Below, piece by piece: positions 31,148 to 40,381 of a DNA stretch of 40,381 bases. Position numbers and translations under genes: made by a program. The notes under the pieces are model-generated. The model was not told the DNA's origin. It saw only the letters and a program-made list of their open reading frames with translations, and ran no database searches. This DNA comes from Actinomadura bangladeshensis (lineage in GTDB: Bacteria > Actinomycetota > Actinomycetes > Streptosporangiales > Streptosporangiaceae), in contig NZ_SMJW01000045.1 of the NCBI RefSeq assembly GCF_004348335.1, positions 1-40,381 of the forward strand. The letters are read 5' to 3'. Positions within the stretch are counted from its first letter, which is position 1. The number at the start of each line of letters is the position of its first letter.

Positions 31148-32448
31148 AACCCGGACTGCGCGTGGCGCTGCTCGGATGCGGCGTGGTCGGCACGGAGGTC
31201 GTCCGGCTGCTGATCGGGCAGGCGGACGACCTGGCCGCGCGCGTCGGCGCCCCGCTGGAGCTCGCCGGGATCGCGGTCCGCAGGCCGGACCGGGTGCGCG
31301 CGGGCGTCCCGGCGGAGCTGCTGACGACGGACGCGCAGGCGCTGGTGACCAGGGACGACGTCGACATCGTCATCGAGGTGATCGGCGGTATCGAGCCGGC
31401 CCGCACGCTGATGCTGGAGGCGATGAAGTCCGGCAAGTCGGTCATCACGGCGAACAAGGCGCTGCTGGCCGAGGACGGCGCGACGCTGTTCGCGGCCGCC
31501 CGGGAGTACGGCGCCGACCTGTACTACGAGGCGTCCGTCGCGGGGGCCATCCCGCTGCTGCGCCCCCTGCGCGACTCGCTGGTCGGCGACCACGTGCACC
31601 GGGTGCTCGGCATCGTGAACGGCACCACGAACTACATCCTCGACCAGATGGACACCTACGGCGCCGGTTTCAACGACGCGCTGGAAGAGGCGCAGGCGCT
31701 CGGCTACGCGGAGGCCGATCCGACGGCCGACGTGGAGGGTTTCGACGCGGCGGCCAAGGCGGCGATCCTGGCGCAACTCGCCTTCCACACGCCGGTCACG
31801 GCCGCGGACGTCCACCGGGAGGGCATCACCGAGGTGAGCGCCGCCGACGTGGCGGGCGCCAAGGGCATGGACTGCGTCGTCAAGCTCCTGGCCATCTGCG
31901 AGCGGATTCCCTCGCAGGACGGACGGAACGGCCGCGGCGTGTCCGTTCGCGTGTATCCGGCGATGATTCCCAGGTCGCACCCACTGGCGAGCGTCCGCGA
32001 GGCGTACAACGCCGTGTTCGTGGAGGCGGAGTCCGCCGGCTCGCTCATGTTCTACGGCGCGGGTGCCGGTGGTGCTCCGACGGCGTCCGCGATCCTCGGC
32101 GACCTGGTCGCGGTGGCGCGGAACGTGGCCGGCGGTACACCGGGCCCGGTCGAGGTCACGTACGCGAAGCTTCCCGTCCTGCCCATGGGGGAGACGGTCA
32201 CGCGCTACTACATCCAGGTCGATGTGACGGACGAGGCCGGTGTCCTCGCCACGGTCGCGGAGGAGTTCGCCAGGCACGGCGTGTCCATACAGGCCGTCCG
32301 GCAGGTCGGGCTGGGCGAGGAGGCGCAACTCGTCGTCGTCACGCACCGGGCGCCCGACGCGGCCCTCACGGCGACCGTGGAGGGCCTGCGCGGGCTGGAG
32401 ATCGTCCGGGCGGTGACGAGCGTGATGCGCGTCGAGGGCGACGAGTAG
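31144..32448 (+). CDS. hom: Homoserine dehydrogenase
   Basis: A 434-residue NAD(P)H-dependent enzyme that reduces aspartate semialdehyde to homoserine. The nucleotide motif is [13 protein letters not shown] (8-20). The catalytic region has VNGTTNYIL and the [24 protein letters not shown] signature. A C-terminal ACT domain (about 355-430, [20 protein letters not shown]) implies feedback control by threonine, as in the Corynebacterium-type enzyme. The GTG overlaps the lysA stop. An 88-bp gap then leads to thrC. Confidence 0.97.
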   Translation: MKPGLRVALLGCGVVGTEVVRLLIGQADDLAARVGAPLELAGIAVRRPDRVRAGVPAELLTTDAQALVTRDDVDIVIEVIGGIEPARTLMLEAMKSGKSVITANKALLAEDGATLFAAAREYGADLYYEASVAGAIPLLRPLRDSLVGDHVHRVLGIVNGTTNYILDQMDTYGAGFNDALEEAQALGYAEADPTADVEGFDAAAKAAILAQLAFHTPVTAADVHREGITEVSAADVAGAKGMDCVVKLLAICERIPSQDGRNGRGVSVRVYPAMIPRSHPLASVREAYNAVFVEAESAGSLMFYGAGAGGAPTASAILGDLVAVARNVAGGTPGPVEVTYAKLPVLPMGETVTRYYIQVDVTDEAGVLATVAEEFARHGVSIQAVRQVGLGEEAQLVVVTHRAPDAALTATVEGLRGLEIVRAVTSVMRVEGDE

Positions 32449-32536
32449 CCGCACGCAAGGCCCACCGAGGAGCGGGACGGCCCAGGCCGCCCCGGTAGAC
32501 TCCGGGCAACATCCCAGGTCATTCCAGGAGACCGAC

Positions 32537-33604
32537 GTGAACCCGAACGCCCGCGCGTGGCGCGGCCTCATCGAGGAGTACCGCGACCGGCTTCCGGTGA
32601 CGGACAGGACACCGGTCGTCACGCTGCTCGAGGGCGGTACCCCGCTGCTGCCCGCCCGCCGCGTGTCCCAGCTGACCGGCTGCGAGGTGTTCCTCAAGGT
32701 CGAGGGCGCCAACCCGACCGGTTCGTTCAAGGACCGCGGCATGACGATGGCGATCAGCAAGGCCGCCGAGGACGGCGCCAAGGCGGTGATCTGCGCGTCC
32801 ACCGGCAACACCTCCGCGTCCGCCGCCGCCTACGCGGTGCGGGCCGGGATGACCTGCGCGGTGCTCGTCCCCAACGGCAAGATCGCGATGGGCAAGCTGG
32901 CGCAGGCGCTCGTGCACGGCGCGCGGCTGCTCCAGGTGGACGGCAACTTCGACGACTGCCTGGAACTGGCCCGAAAGCTGTCGGTCGACTACCCGGTGGC
33001 GCTGGTCAACTCCGTCAACAAGTACCGGCTGCAGGGGCAGAAGACGGCCGCGTTCGAGATCGTGGACGCGCTCGGCGACGCCCCCGACGTCCACTGCCTG
33101 CCCGTCGGCAACGCCGGCAACATCTCCGCGTACTGGATGGGCTACAAGGAGTACGCCGCCGACGAGGAGGCGTCGAAGACCCCGCGCATGCTGGGCTTCC
33201 AGGCCAGCGGCGCCGCGCCGTTCGTGAAGGGCGAGCCCGTCCTGAAGCCGCAGACGATCGCGACCGCGATCCGGATCGGCAACCCCGCCTCCTGGGACCT
33301 GGCCGTCGCGGCGCGGGACGAGTCCGGCGGCGCGATCGACTCCGTCACCGACCGGCAGATCCTCGCGGCCTACCGCCTCCTCGCCCGCGAGGAGGGCGTC
33401 TTCGTGGAGCCCGCCTCCGCGGCGAGCGTCGCCGGCCTGCTGCAGGCGAGCGAGCAGGGCGCCGTCCGGCGCGGCTCGCGGGTCGTGTGCACGGTGACCG
33501 GCAACGGCCTCAAGGACCCCGACTGGGCGATCTCCGGCGCGCCGGCGCCGACCACCATCAAGGTGGACGCGCACTCCGCCGCCTCCGAACTCGGCCTGAC
33601 CTGA
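32537..33604 (+). CDS. thrC: Threonine synthase
   Basis: A 355-residue PLP enzyme converting O-phosphohomoserine to threonine. K65 in GSFKDRGM is the cofactor lysine, and [11 protein letters not shown] binds the substrate phosphate and PLP. GNAGN with [11 protein letters not shown] follows later. This is the short actinobacterial class. The GTG start at 32537 follows CAGGAGA. TAGACT at 32496-32501 is a possible -10, so thrC-thrB may have its own promoter in addition to read-through from hom. thrB begins two bases after its stop. Confidence 0.97.
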   Translation: MNPNARAWRGLIEEYRDRLPVTDRTPVVTLLEGGTPLLPARRVSQLTGCEVFLKVEGANPTGSFKDRGMTMAISKAAEDGAKAVICASTGNTSASAAAYAVRAGMTCAVLVPNGKIAMGKLAQALVHGARLLQVDGNFDDCLELARKLSVDYPVALVNSVNKYRLQGQKTAAFEIVDALGDAPDVHCLPVGNAGNISAYWMGYKEYAADEEASKTPRMLGFQASGAAPFVKGEPVLKPQTIATAIRIGNPASWDLAVAARDESGGAIDSVTDRQILAAYRLLAREEGVFVEPASAASVAGLLQASEQGAVRRGSRVVCTVTGNGLKDPDWAISGAPAPTTIKVDAHSAASELGLT

Positions 33605-33606
33605 GC

Positions 33607-34548
33607 GTGGACTGGACCGAAGGCCCGGTGCTGGTGCGGACGCCCGCGACCAGCGCCAACCTGGGCCCTGGCTTCGACTCGCTCGGCCTCGCGCTGTCCC
33701 TGTACGACGACGTCGAGGTCGAGCTGACCGGCGGCGCGGTGTCCATCGAGGTGGACGGCGAAGGCGCCGAGGTCGCCGACCGGGGCGAGCGGCACCTGAT
33801 CGTCAAGGTGCTGCGCCGCACCTTCGACGTCCTCGATGGCCTGGCCGGATCCGGCCCCGCGCGGCCGCCGGGGATCCGGCTGCGCTGCCGCAACCGGATC
33901 CCGCACAGCCGCGGCCTCGGCTCGTCGTCGGCGGCGATCGTCGCCGGGATCGTCGCGGCCCGCGCGCTGCACCCCGCCGGGAAGCTCTTCGACGACGACG
34001 CCGCACTGCGCCTGGCGACCGGGATCGAGGGGCATCCCGACAACGTCGCGCCGTGCCTGGCCGGCGGCCTGACCGTCGCCTGGACGGCGCCGGGCGGTGC
34101 GCGGCTCGTCCGGCTGGAGTCGCAGGTCGTGCAGGTCACCGCGCTGGTCCCCGAGCAGCGGCTGGCGACCGAGCGGGCCCGCAGCGTGCTGCCCGCGACC
34201 GTCCCGCACGGCGACGCCGCCGCCAACGCCGGACGCGCCGCGCTGCTCATCGCGGCGCTCACCGGGGGCCTTGCCGAGGACGTCCTGCTTGACGCGACCG
34301 AGGACCGCCTCCACCAGGACTACCGCGCGCCCGCCATGCCCGATTCCGCCGCGCTGGTCAAGACGCTGCGGGACGCGGGCGTCCCGGCGGTGATTTCCGG
34401 GGCCGGACCGACCGTCCTGGCCTTCACAAACGCATCACGAGTTGATTCAGTAGTCCCCGAAGTGGGTAAAGGGTGGCACATACACCCGTTGGACGTCGCG
34501 ACCCGCGGCGCACGCGTCATGACCGGAGAACCCGAGGTCCGGGCTTGA
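33607..34548 (+). CDS. thrB: Homoserine kinase
   Basis: A 313-residue GHMP-family kinase that phosphorylates L-homoserine with ATP. Motif 1 is PATSANLGPGFDSLG (13-27), motif 2 (ATP-binding) is IPHSRGLGSSSAAIVAG, and motif 3 is AVISGAGPTVLAF. The GTG at 33607, two bases after the thrC stop, gives the normal N-terminus. A G+C-rich hairpin (GCACCG...CGGTGC, 34554-34580) follows the stop and may attenuate read-through to rho. Confidence 0.97.
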   Translation: MDWTEGPVLVRTPATSANLGPGFDSLGLALSLYDDVEVELTGGAVSIEVDGEGAEVADRGERHLIVKVLRRTFDVLDGLAGSGPARPPGIRLRCRNRIPHSRGLGSSSAAIVAGIVAARALHPAGKLFDDDAALRLATGIEGHPDNVAPCLAGGLTVAWTAPGGARLVRLESQVVQVTALVPEQRLATERARSVLPATVPHGDAAANAGRAALLIAALTGGLAEDVLLDATEDRLHQDYRAPAMPDSAALVKTLRDAGVPAVISGAGPTVLAFTNASRVDSVVPEVGKGWHIHPLDVATRGARVMTGEPEVRA

Positions 34549-35004
34549 TCGCGGCACCGTGGGCGGGGCCCGCGCGGTGCATCGACCGGTGCCGGTTCCG
34601 GCCCGGTCCCGCTAGGTAAAATGCGAAGACATCGACCTCTGGGGAATAGCAGTGTGCCCTGGTGATGTTAGGCTGAATGCCGCACCAGATGCCCCGTTCG
34701 GGGCAGCGTGCTCGTCAGCCGCGCGTCGCCTGTTCGACCCTCCGGTCGTGTCGGTCCCGCGTACTAGGCTCCCCGACACCGTGACATCCCGTTGTCAGGC
34801 ATACCAGCGCAACAACTTCGGACGTGGCGGTACCGGGGACACGCACGAGCGGAACGTCCCGTCCACCATCTGGCTGTGCCCAGAACACGCAGATCCCGGT
34901 TCCATCGTGATCAGCGGAGCCCGTCCCGGCGCCCCCGCCGGGCCGCACCACCGGGTCGACTGGCCGAACGCCGGCCAACGCCCGCTCCCTGGGAAGGACC
35001 CTTA
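34549..35004 (+). promoter_or_regulatory. Long leader of rho
   Basis: This 456-bp region precedes rho. It contains a hairpin after thrB (34554-34580), a TAAAAT hexamer (34615-34620), and two TAGGCT -10-like hexamers (34669-34674 and 34765-34770). The ribosome site GGAAGGA (34992-34998) serves the rho GTG at 35005. The -35 boxes are weak. The second TAGGCT is 10 bases before the GTG of a 74-codon frame that ends on the rho start. A leader of this size fits feedback control of rho, but no known structure is recognised. Confidence 0.5.

Positions 35005-35005
<1 letters not shown>
34781..35005 (+). CDS. Candidate short upstream ORF coupled to rho
   Basis: A 74-codon frame from GTG at 34781 to TAG at 35003-35005, sharing one base with the rho GTG (TAGTG). 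It would give a basic, Pro/Gly-rich peptide with one CPEH motif and a second cysteine near the N-terminus. No family is recognised. Third-base G+C is about 77%, lower than in neighbouring genes, so coding is uncertain. A TAGGCT hexamer 10 bp upstream allows a nearly leaderless message. It may be a leader peptide that ties rho translation to ribosome passage, or just part of an untranslated leader. Confidence 0.3.
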
Positions 35006-37095
<2,090 letters not shown>

Positions 37096-37116
37096 GGGCT
37101 GCACCGACGCACGTGA

Positions 37117-37151
37117 GAGACCCCCGTCCGGGGCCACCGGGCGGGGGTCTC
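37117..37151 (+). terminator. Hairpin after rho
   Basis: GAGACCCCC (37117-37125) pairs with GGGGGTCTC (37143-37151), and an inner CCGG/CCGG pairing surrounds a short loop. It begins 21 bases after the rho stop. There is no T-run. It separates rho from the following kinase gene. Confidence 0.7.
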
Positions 37152-37277
37152 CCGCGTCCGGGCGCGGTCATGGTGGGGTTAGCCCCACCTCGGATCCGGC
37201 GGTCCGCGCCATGGTCGGCCCACCCCCTGCCCGGCAGTCTGGGGATCGTAGGTTGGGAACGGGGCACGGAGGACGAT

Positions 37278-38660
37278 GTGGGCGAGCTGACCAGAGATTC
37301 CGGCGGCGGCGGCGCCGTGGGATGGGCCGCGACGCGGTGGGCCGCGGCGACGCGCGGCGGCGGGGACGCCCCGTCCGTCCTGAACGGGTCCTGGCACCCG
37401 GTGGCGATGGCGCGGTCGTCGGTGACCTGGCGTTCCGCGGTCTTCCTGACCGCGAGCCTGGCGTTCGGGCTGGGCTGGTTCGTCGTGCTCGCCGTGGGCC
37501 TGACGCTGTCCCTCGGGCTGCTGATCATCTGGGTCGGCGTGCCGCTGCTGGCGCTGCTGATGATCGCGTGGCGGTTCGGGGCGATGCTGGAGCGGCGGCT
37601 CGTCCGGGCCGGGTTCGGCGTCCGCGTCCCGGACCCGTACCGGCGGATGCCGGCGGGCCGCAGCCCGCTGACCAAGCTCAAGGCCATGGTGGTCGACCCG
37701 GCCACCTGGAAGGACCTCGGCTACCTCGCCGTCCTGTTCCCGGTGACGCTGGCCGAGTTCGTCGTCTCGGCGGCGGTGTGGGGCGCGACCGCCATGACGC
37801 TGTTCTTCCCGGTCGTCGTGGCGGCGAGCGGAGGCGCCGAGATCAACCTCGGGTTCGTCTCGTACTGGGCCGGCAACCCGCTGGAGGCCGTCGTGGCGAT
37901 GCCGCTCGGGCTGGTGTTCCTCGCCCTCGCGATGTACGTGACGCGGGCGATGGCGATCGGCCACACGGTGTTCGCGGCGCTGCTGCTCGGCCCGAGCCCC
38001 GCGCAGGCCGAGAACGTCGAGCTGCGCCGGCGCACCGAGCACCTGCGGGCCAGCCGCGCCCGCGGCGTGGACGCCGCCGAGTTCGAGCGGCGCCGCATCG
38101 AGCGCGACCTGCACGACGGGGCGCAGCAGCGGCTGCTGGCCGTGGCGATGGACATCGGACGCGCCCGCGCCAAGCTCGACGAGGACCCCGAGGGCGCGCG
38201 GGCGCTGATCGAGCAGGCGCACGCGGGCACCAAGGAGGCCATCTCCGAGCTGCGCGACCTGGCCCGCGGGATCTACCCGGCGATCCTCACCGACCGCGGC
38301 CTGGACCCGGCGCTGTCGGGCCTCGCCGGACGGGCCCCGGTCCCCGTCGAGGTGAACGTCGACCTGCCGGAGCGTCCCCCGGCGGCGGTGGAGAGCATCG
38401 CCTACTTCATCGTGGCCGAGTCGCTGGCGAACGTCGCGAAGTACGCCCGCGCGACCCAGGTGTCGGTCCGGGTGGCCCGCGAGGACCGCTGGGTCGTCGT
38501 CGAGGTGATCGACAACGGTGCGGGCGGCGCGGTGGCCCGCCCCGGGGGCGGCCTGGCCGGCCTCGCCGACCGGGCCGCGACGATCGACGGGATGCTGATC
38601 GTGGACAGCCCGCCCGGCGGCCCCACCATCATCCGCGCGGACCTGCCCTGCACCTGGTGA
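37278..38660 (+). CDS. Sensor histidine kinase, HisKA_3 type
   Basis: A 460-residue kinase. A Gly-rich N-terminal tail (1-45) leads into hydrophobic helices (about 60-100, 155-195 and 200-235) with the putative-sensor domain. The phosphoacceptor helix ERRRIERDLHDGAQQRLLAVA carries H279. The ATPase part has VIDNGAGGA, GGGLAGLADRA and a final PGGPTIIRADLPC. The GTG at 37278 follows GGAGG. It is closely related to the kinase at 21593-22870 (same domain order, near-identical H-box). It sits between rho and rpmE. The signal is unknown. Confidence 0.92.
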   Translation: MGELTRDSGGGGAVGWAATRWAAATRGGGDAPSVLNGSWHPVAMARSSVTWRSAVFLTASLAFGLGWFVVLAVGLTLSLGLLIIWVGVPLLALLMIAWRFGAMLERRLVRAGFGVRVPDPYRRMPAGRSPLTKLKAMVVDPATWKDLGYLAVLFPVTLAEFVVSAAVWGATAMTLFFPVVVAASGGAEINLGFVSYWAGNPLEAVVAMPLGLVFLALAMYVTRAMAIGHTVFAALLLGPSPAQAENVELRRRTEHLRASRARGVDAAEFERRRIERDLHDGAQQRLLAVAMDIGRARAKLDEDPEGARALIEQAHAGTKEAISELRDLARGIYPAILTDRGLDPALSGLAGRAPVPVEVNVDLPERPPAAVESIAYFIVAESLANVAKYARATQVSVRVAREDRWVVVEVIDNGAGGAVARPGGGLAGLADRAATIDGMLIVDSPPGGPTIIRADLPCTW

Positions 38661-38680
38661 GCCGAGCGCCCCGCCCGCCA

Positions 38681-38686
38681 CATAAT
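38681..38686 (+). promoter_or_regulatory. -10 element at the response regulator start
   Basis: CATAAT ends six bases before the ATG at 38693, the same spacing as at 28665. It could let the response regulator be made from a leaderless message separate from the kinase. The -35 is not clear. Confidence 0.35.
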
Positions 38687-38692
38687 GGGTGG

Positions 38693-39346
38693 ATGCGGGT
38701 TGTGATCGCCGAGGACTCGGTGCTGCTCCGGGAAGGGCTCGTCCGGCTGCTCGACGACGCCGGGATCGACACGGTGGCGACCGTGGGGGACGGGCCGGGC
38801 CTGCTCGGCATCGTCGAGGAGCACGCCCCCGACCTCGCGATCGTCGACGTCCGGATGCCGCCGTCCTTCACCGACGAGGGCCTGCGCGCCGCGCTGGCGG
38901 TCCGCGAGCGCAGGCCGGGCACGCCGATCCTCGTCCTGTCGCAGTACGTGGAGGAGCGCTACGCGACGGACCTGATCGGCGGCGGTGCCGAGGGCGTCGG
39001 CTACCTGCTGAAGGAGCGGGTGGCCGACGTCGCCGAGTTCATCGACGCGGTCCGCCGCATCGCCGCCGGCGGGACGGTCATCGACCCCGAGGTGATCGGC
39101 CAGCTGCTCGGCCGCCGCCGCACCGGCGACCCGCTGGAGTCGCTGACGCCGCGCGAGCGCGAGGTGCTCGGGCTGATGGCGCAGGGGCGCTCCAACGGCG
39201 CGATCGCCGCCGACCTCGTCGTCACCGAGGGCGCCGTGGAGAAGCACATCTCCAACATCTTCATGAAGCTGGACCTGCAGCCCGCGCAGGGCGGGCACCG
39301 CAGGGTGATGGCGGTCCTGGCCTACCTGGGGCGCACCGGCGGATGA
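38693..39346 (+). CDS. NarL/LuxR-type response regulator
   Basis: A 217-residue regulator. The receiver domain has E7-D8, phospho-acceptor D52 in LAIVDVRMPPSFTDEGLRA and YLLKERV. The LuxR HTH is in the C-terminal part (LTPREREVLGLMAQGRSNGAI and EGAVEKHISNIFMKLDL). It pairs with the kinase ending 32 bp upstream. It is a paralogue of the regulator at 20961-21620. The gene ends 176 bp before rpmE. Confidence 0.94.
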   Translation: MRVVIAEDSVLLREGLVRLLDDAGIDTVATVGDGPGLLGIVEEHAPDLAIVDVRMPPSFTDEGLRAALAVRERRPGTPILVLSQYVEERYATDLIGGGAEGVGYLLKERVADVAEFIDAVRRIAAGGTVIDPEVIGQLLGRRRTGDPLESLTPREREVLGLMAQGRSNGAIAADLVVTEGAVEKHISNIFMKLDLQPAQGGHRRVMAVLAYLGRTGG

Positions 39347-39522
39347 CCCCGCCCGGGCCGCCGTCCAAGATCGGGAATGACCGGTGACCTCGCCACGTTC
39401 AGGTATCTGGCACACTTGAGGTGCAACCGCTGCGGTACCGGTTCACGCTTCCCACATCTCCCATGGGCCTTCCCGTGGGGTGCGCGGAGGCGCCCGGCGA
39501 CCGCCTGAGGCGAGGAGAACCC

Positions 39523-39741
39523 ATGAAGCCCGACATTCACCCGAACTACGTCGTCACGACCGTGACGTGCACGTGCGGCAACACCTTCGAGACCCGCAGC
39601 ACCGCCGAGAACGGCGAGATCCGCGCGGACGTCTGCTCGAACTGCCACCCGTTCTACACGGGCAAGCAGAAGATCCTCGACACCGGTGGCCGGGTGGCGC
39701 GCTTCGAGCAGCGCTTCGGCAAGAAGAAGGCCGGCAAGTAG
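39523..39741 (+). CDS. rpmE: 50S ribosomal protein L31 (zinc-binding type)
   Basis: A 72-residue protein of the large ribosomal subunit. It has the zinc-binding set C16-x-C18 and C38-x2-C41 ([20 protein letters not shown]), so it is the C+ form made when zinc is plentiful. GAGGAGA precedes the ATG. The basic C-terminus (FGKKKAGK) is typical. Order rho-rpmE-prfA is the conserved actinobacterial one apart from the inserted two-component genes. Confidence 0.98.
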   Translation: MKPDIHPNYVVTTVTCTCGNTFETRSTAENGEIRADVCSNCHPFYTGKQKILDTGGRVARFEQRFGKKKAGK

Positions 39742-39768
39742 GGCGAGCGCCGCACACATACCAGGAAC

Positions 39769-39800
39769 GGCCCGGGGGCACCTGAGGTCCCCGGGCCTTT
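39769..39800 (+). terminator. Rho-independent-type terminator after rpmE
   Basis: GGCCCGGGG (39769-39777) pairs with CCCCGGGCC (39789-39797) and is followed by TTTC. It lies between rpmE and prfA, about 28 bases after the rpmE stop. Confidence 0.75.
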
Positions 39801-39867
39801 CGAAGCCGGAAACCGGAGACCGCCGCCGCCTCCGGGCCGGGACGGCCGGAACGGGTCAGGACACAGC

Positions 39868-40381
39868 GTGAATCTCGACGAACTGATCAGTGAGTACGCG
39901 GGCATCGAGGAACGGCTCGCCGACCCGTCCGTCCATGGCGACCAGGCCCTGGCCCGCAAGCTCGGCAAGCGCTACGCCGAGCTGCGGCCCATCGTCGAGA
40001 CGCAGCGCGAGCTGGCGTCCACCCAGGACGACCTCGCCGCGGCCCGCGAGCTGGCCGCGGAGGACGCCGCGTTCGCCGCCGAGGCCGACGACCTCGACCG
40101 GCGCCGCGAGCAGCTGGAGGAGCGGCTCCGCCGCCTGCTGGTCCCGCGCGACCCGAGCGACTCCAAGGACGTCATCCTCCAGGTGAAGGCCGGCGAGGGC
40201 GGCGAGGAGTCGGCGCTGTTCGCCGGCGACCTGCTGCGCATGTACCTGCGGTACGCCGAGCGCATCGGCTGGAAGACCGAGATCATCGACTCGCACCCGT
40301 CCGACCTCGGCGGGTACAAGGACGTCACGGTCGCGGTGAAGGCCAAGGGCAACGCGGACCGGGGGGTGGCGGGGCGTAGCC
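39868..40381 (+). CDS. prfA: Peptide chain release factor 1, N-terminal part (cut by window edge)
   Basis: The first 171 codons of RF1, which ends translation at UAA and UAG. The PCRF domain is seen: a long N-terminal helical part ([15 protein letters not shown]) and the conserved [25 protein letters not shown] with the SDLGGYKDV block. The GGQ motif would lie beyond the window. The start is GTG at 39868; a GGTCAGGA stretch precedes it. The last ten residues depart from the usual GVW(A/S)RLKYEGG, which suggests sequence error at the end of the source contig or local divergence. Confidence 0.93.
   Translation, partial: MNLDELISEYAGIEERLADPSVHGDQALARKLGKRYAELRPIVETQRELASTQDDLAAARELAAEDAAFAAEADDLDRRREQLEERLRRLLVPRDPSDSKDVILQVKAGEGGEESALFAGDLLRMYLRYAERIGWKTEIIDSHPSDLGGYKDVTVAVKAKGNADRGVAGRS

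Overview
The window is about 70% G+C or higher. Its genes start with ATG, GTG and several TTG codons, and operons are tightly overlapped (ATGA/GTGA junctions). It carries families typical of filamentous actinobacteria: DUF5753 helix-turn-helix regulators, DUF574-type SAM methyltransferases, PucR regulators, WXG100-like type VII cargo, NarL-type two-component systems, an arginine-rich Rho and an NrtL protein. The combination fits a Streptosporangiales/Thermomonosporaceae-like actinomycete (Actinomadura or a relative). The genus is an inference, not something the sequence proves.

Layout. (1) 1-2159: two minus-strand SDR oxidoreductases, the first cut by the window edge, diverging from a PucR-type regulator. 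(2) 2204-5174: an unassigned gene converging on a minus-strand polymorphic-toxin module: YbaB/EbfC-like protein, WXG100-like protein, a second WXG-type protein with hydrophobic helices, a nuclease-like toxin in an overlapping frame starting at TTG, and a small DUF6572-like putative immunity protein. (3) 5455-7315: a DUF574-type methyltransferase and a DUF5753 regulator. (4) 7642-16124: a seven-gene hopanoid operon hpnC-hpnD-hpnE-polyprenyl synthase-shc-[hpnG::ispH fusion]-hpnH, closed by a strong hairpin. It takes prenyl diphosphates to squalene, hopene, adenosylhopane and ribosylhopane, and carries the last MEP-pathway enzyme fused to the adenosylhopane phosphorylase.

(5) 16246-17260: a secreted NlpC/P60-type cysteine peptidase on the minus strand behind a c-di-AMP (ydaO-type) riboswitch and a recognisable promoter. 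(6) 17325-25561: a membrane protein, two tail-to-tail NarL-type two-component systems, and an FtsX-like ABC permease with no ATPase gene beside it. (7) 25575-28497: a decayed FAS1-like (HTD2-type) dehydratase, an acyl-CoA dehydrogenase operon, small hypothetical genes and gene debris.

(8) 28498-40381: a conserved housekeeping block: tRNA-Arg(CCG), a single-domain response regulator, NrtL (an ArgS-like anticodon-binding protein without a catalytic core), lysA, hom, thrC, thrB, a long rho leader with a candidate short ORF, rho, an inserted two-component system, rpmE and the 5' part of prfA. Lysine, threonine and methionine precursors, transcription termination and translation functions are clustered here. 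No insertion sequence, CRISPR array or phage gene was seen.
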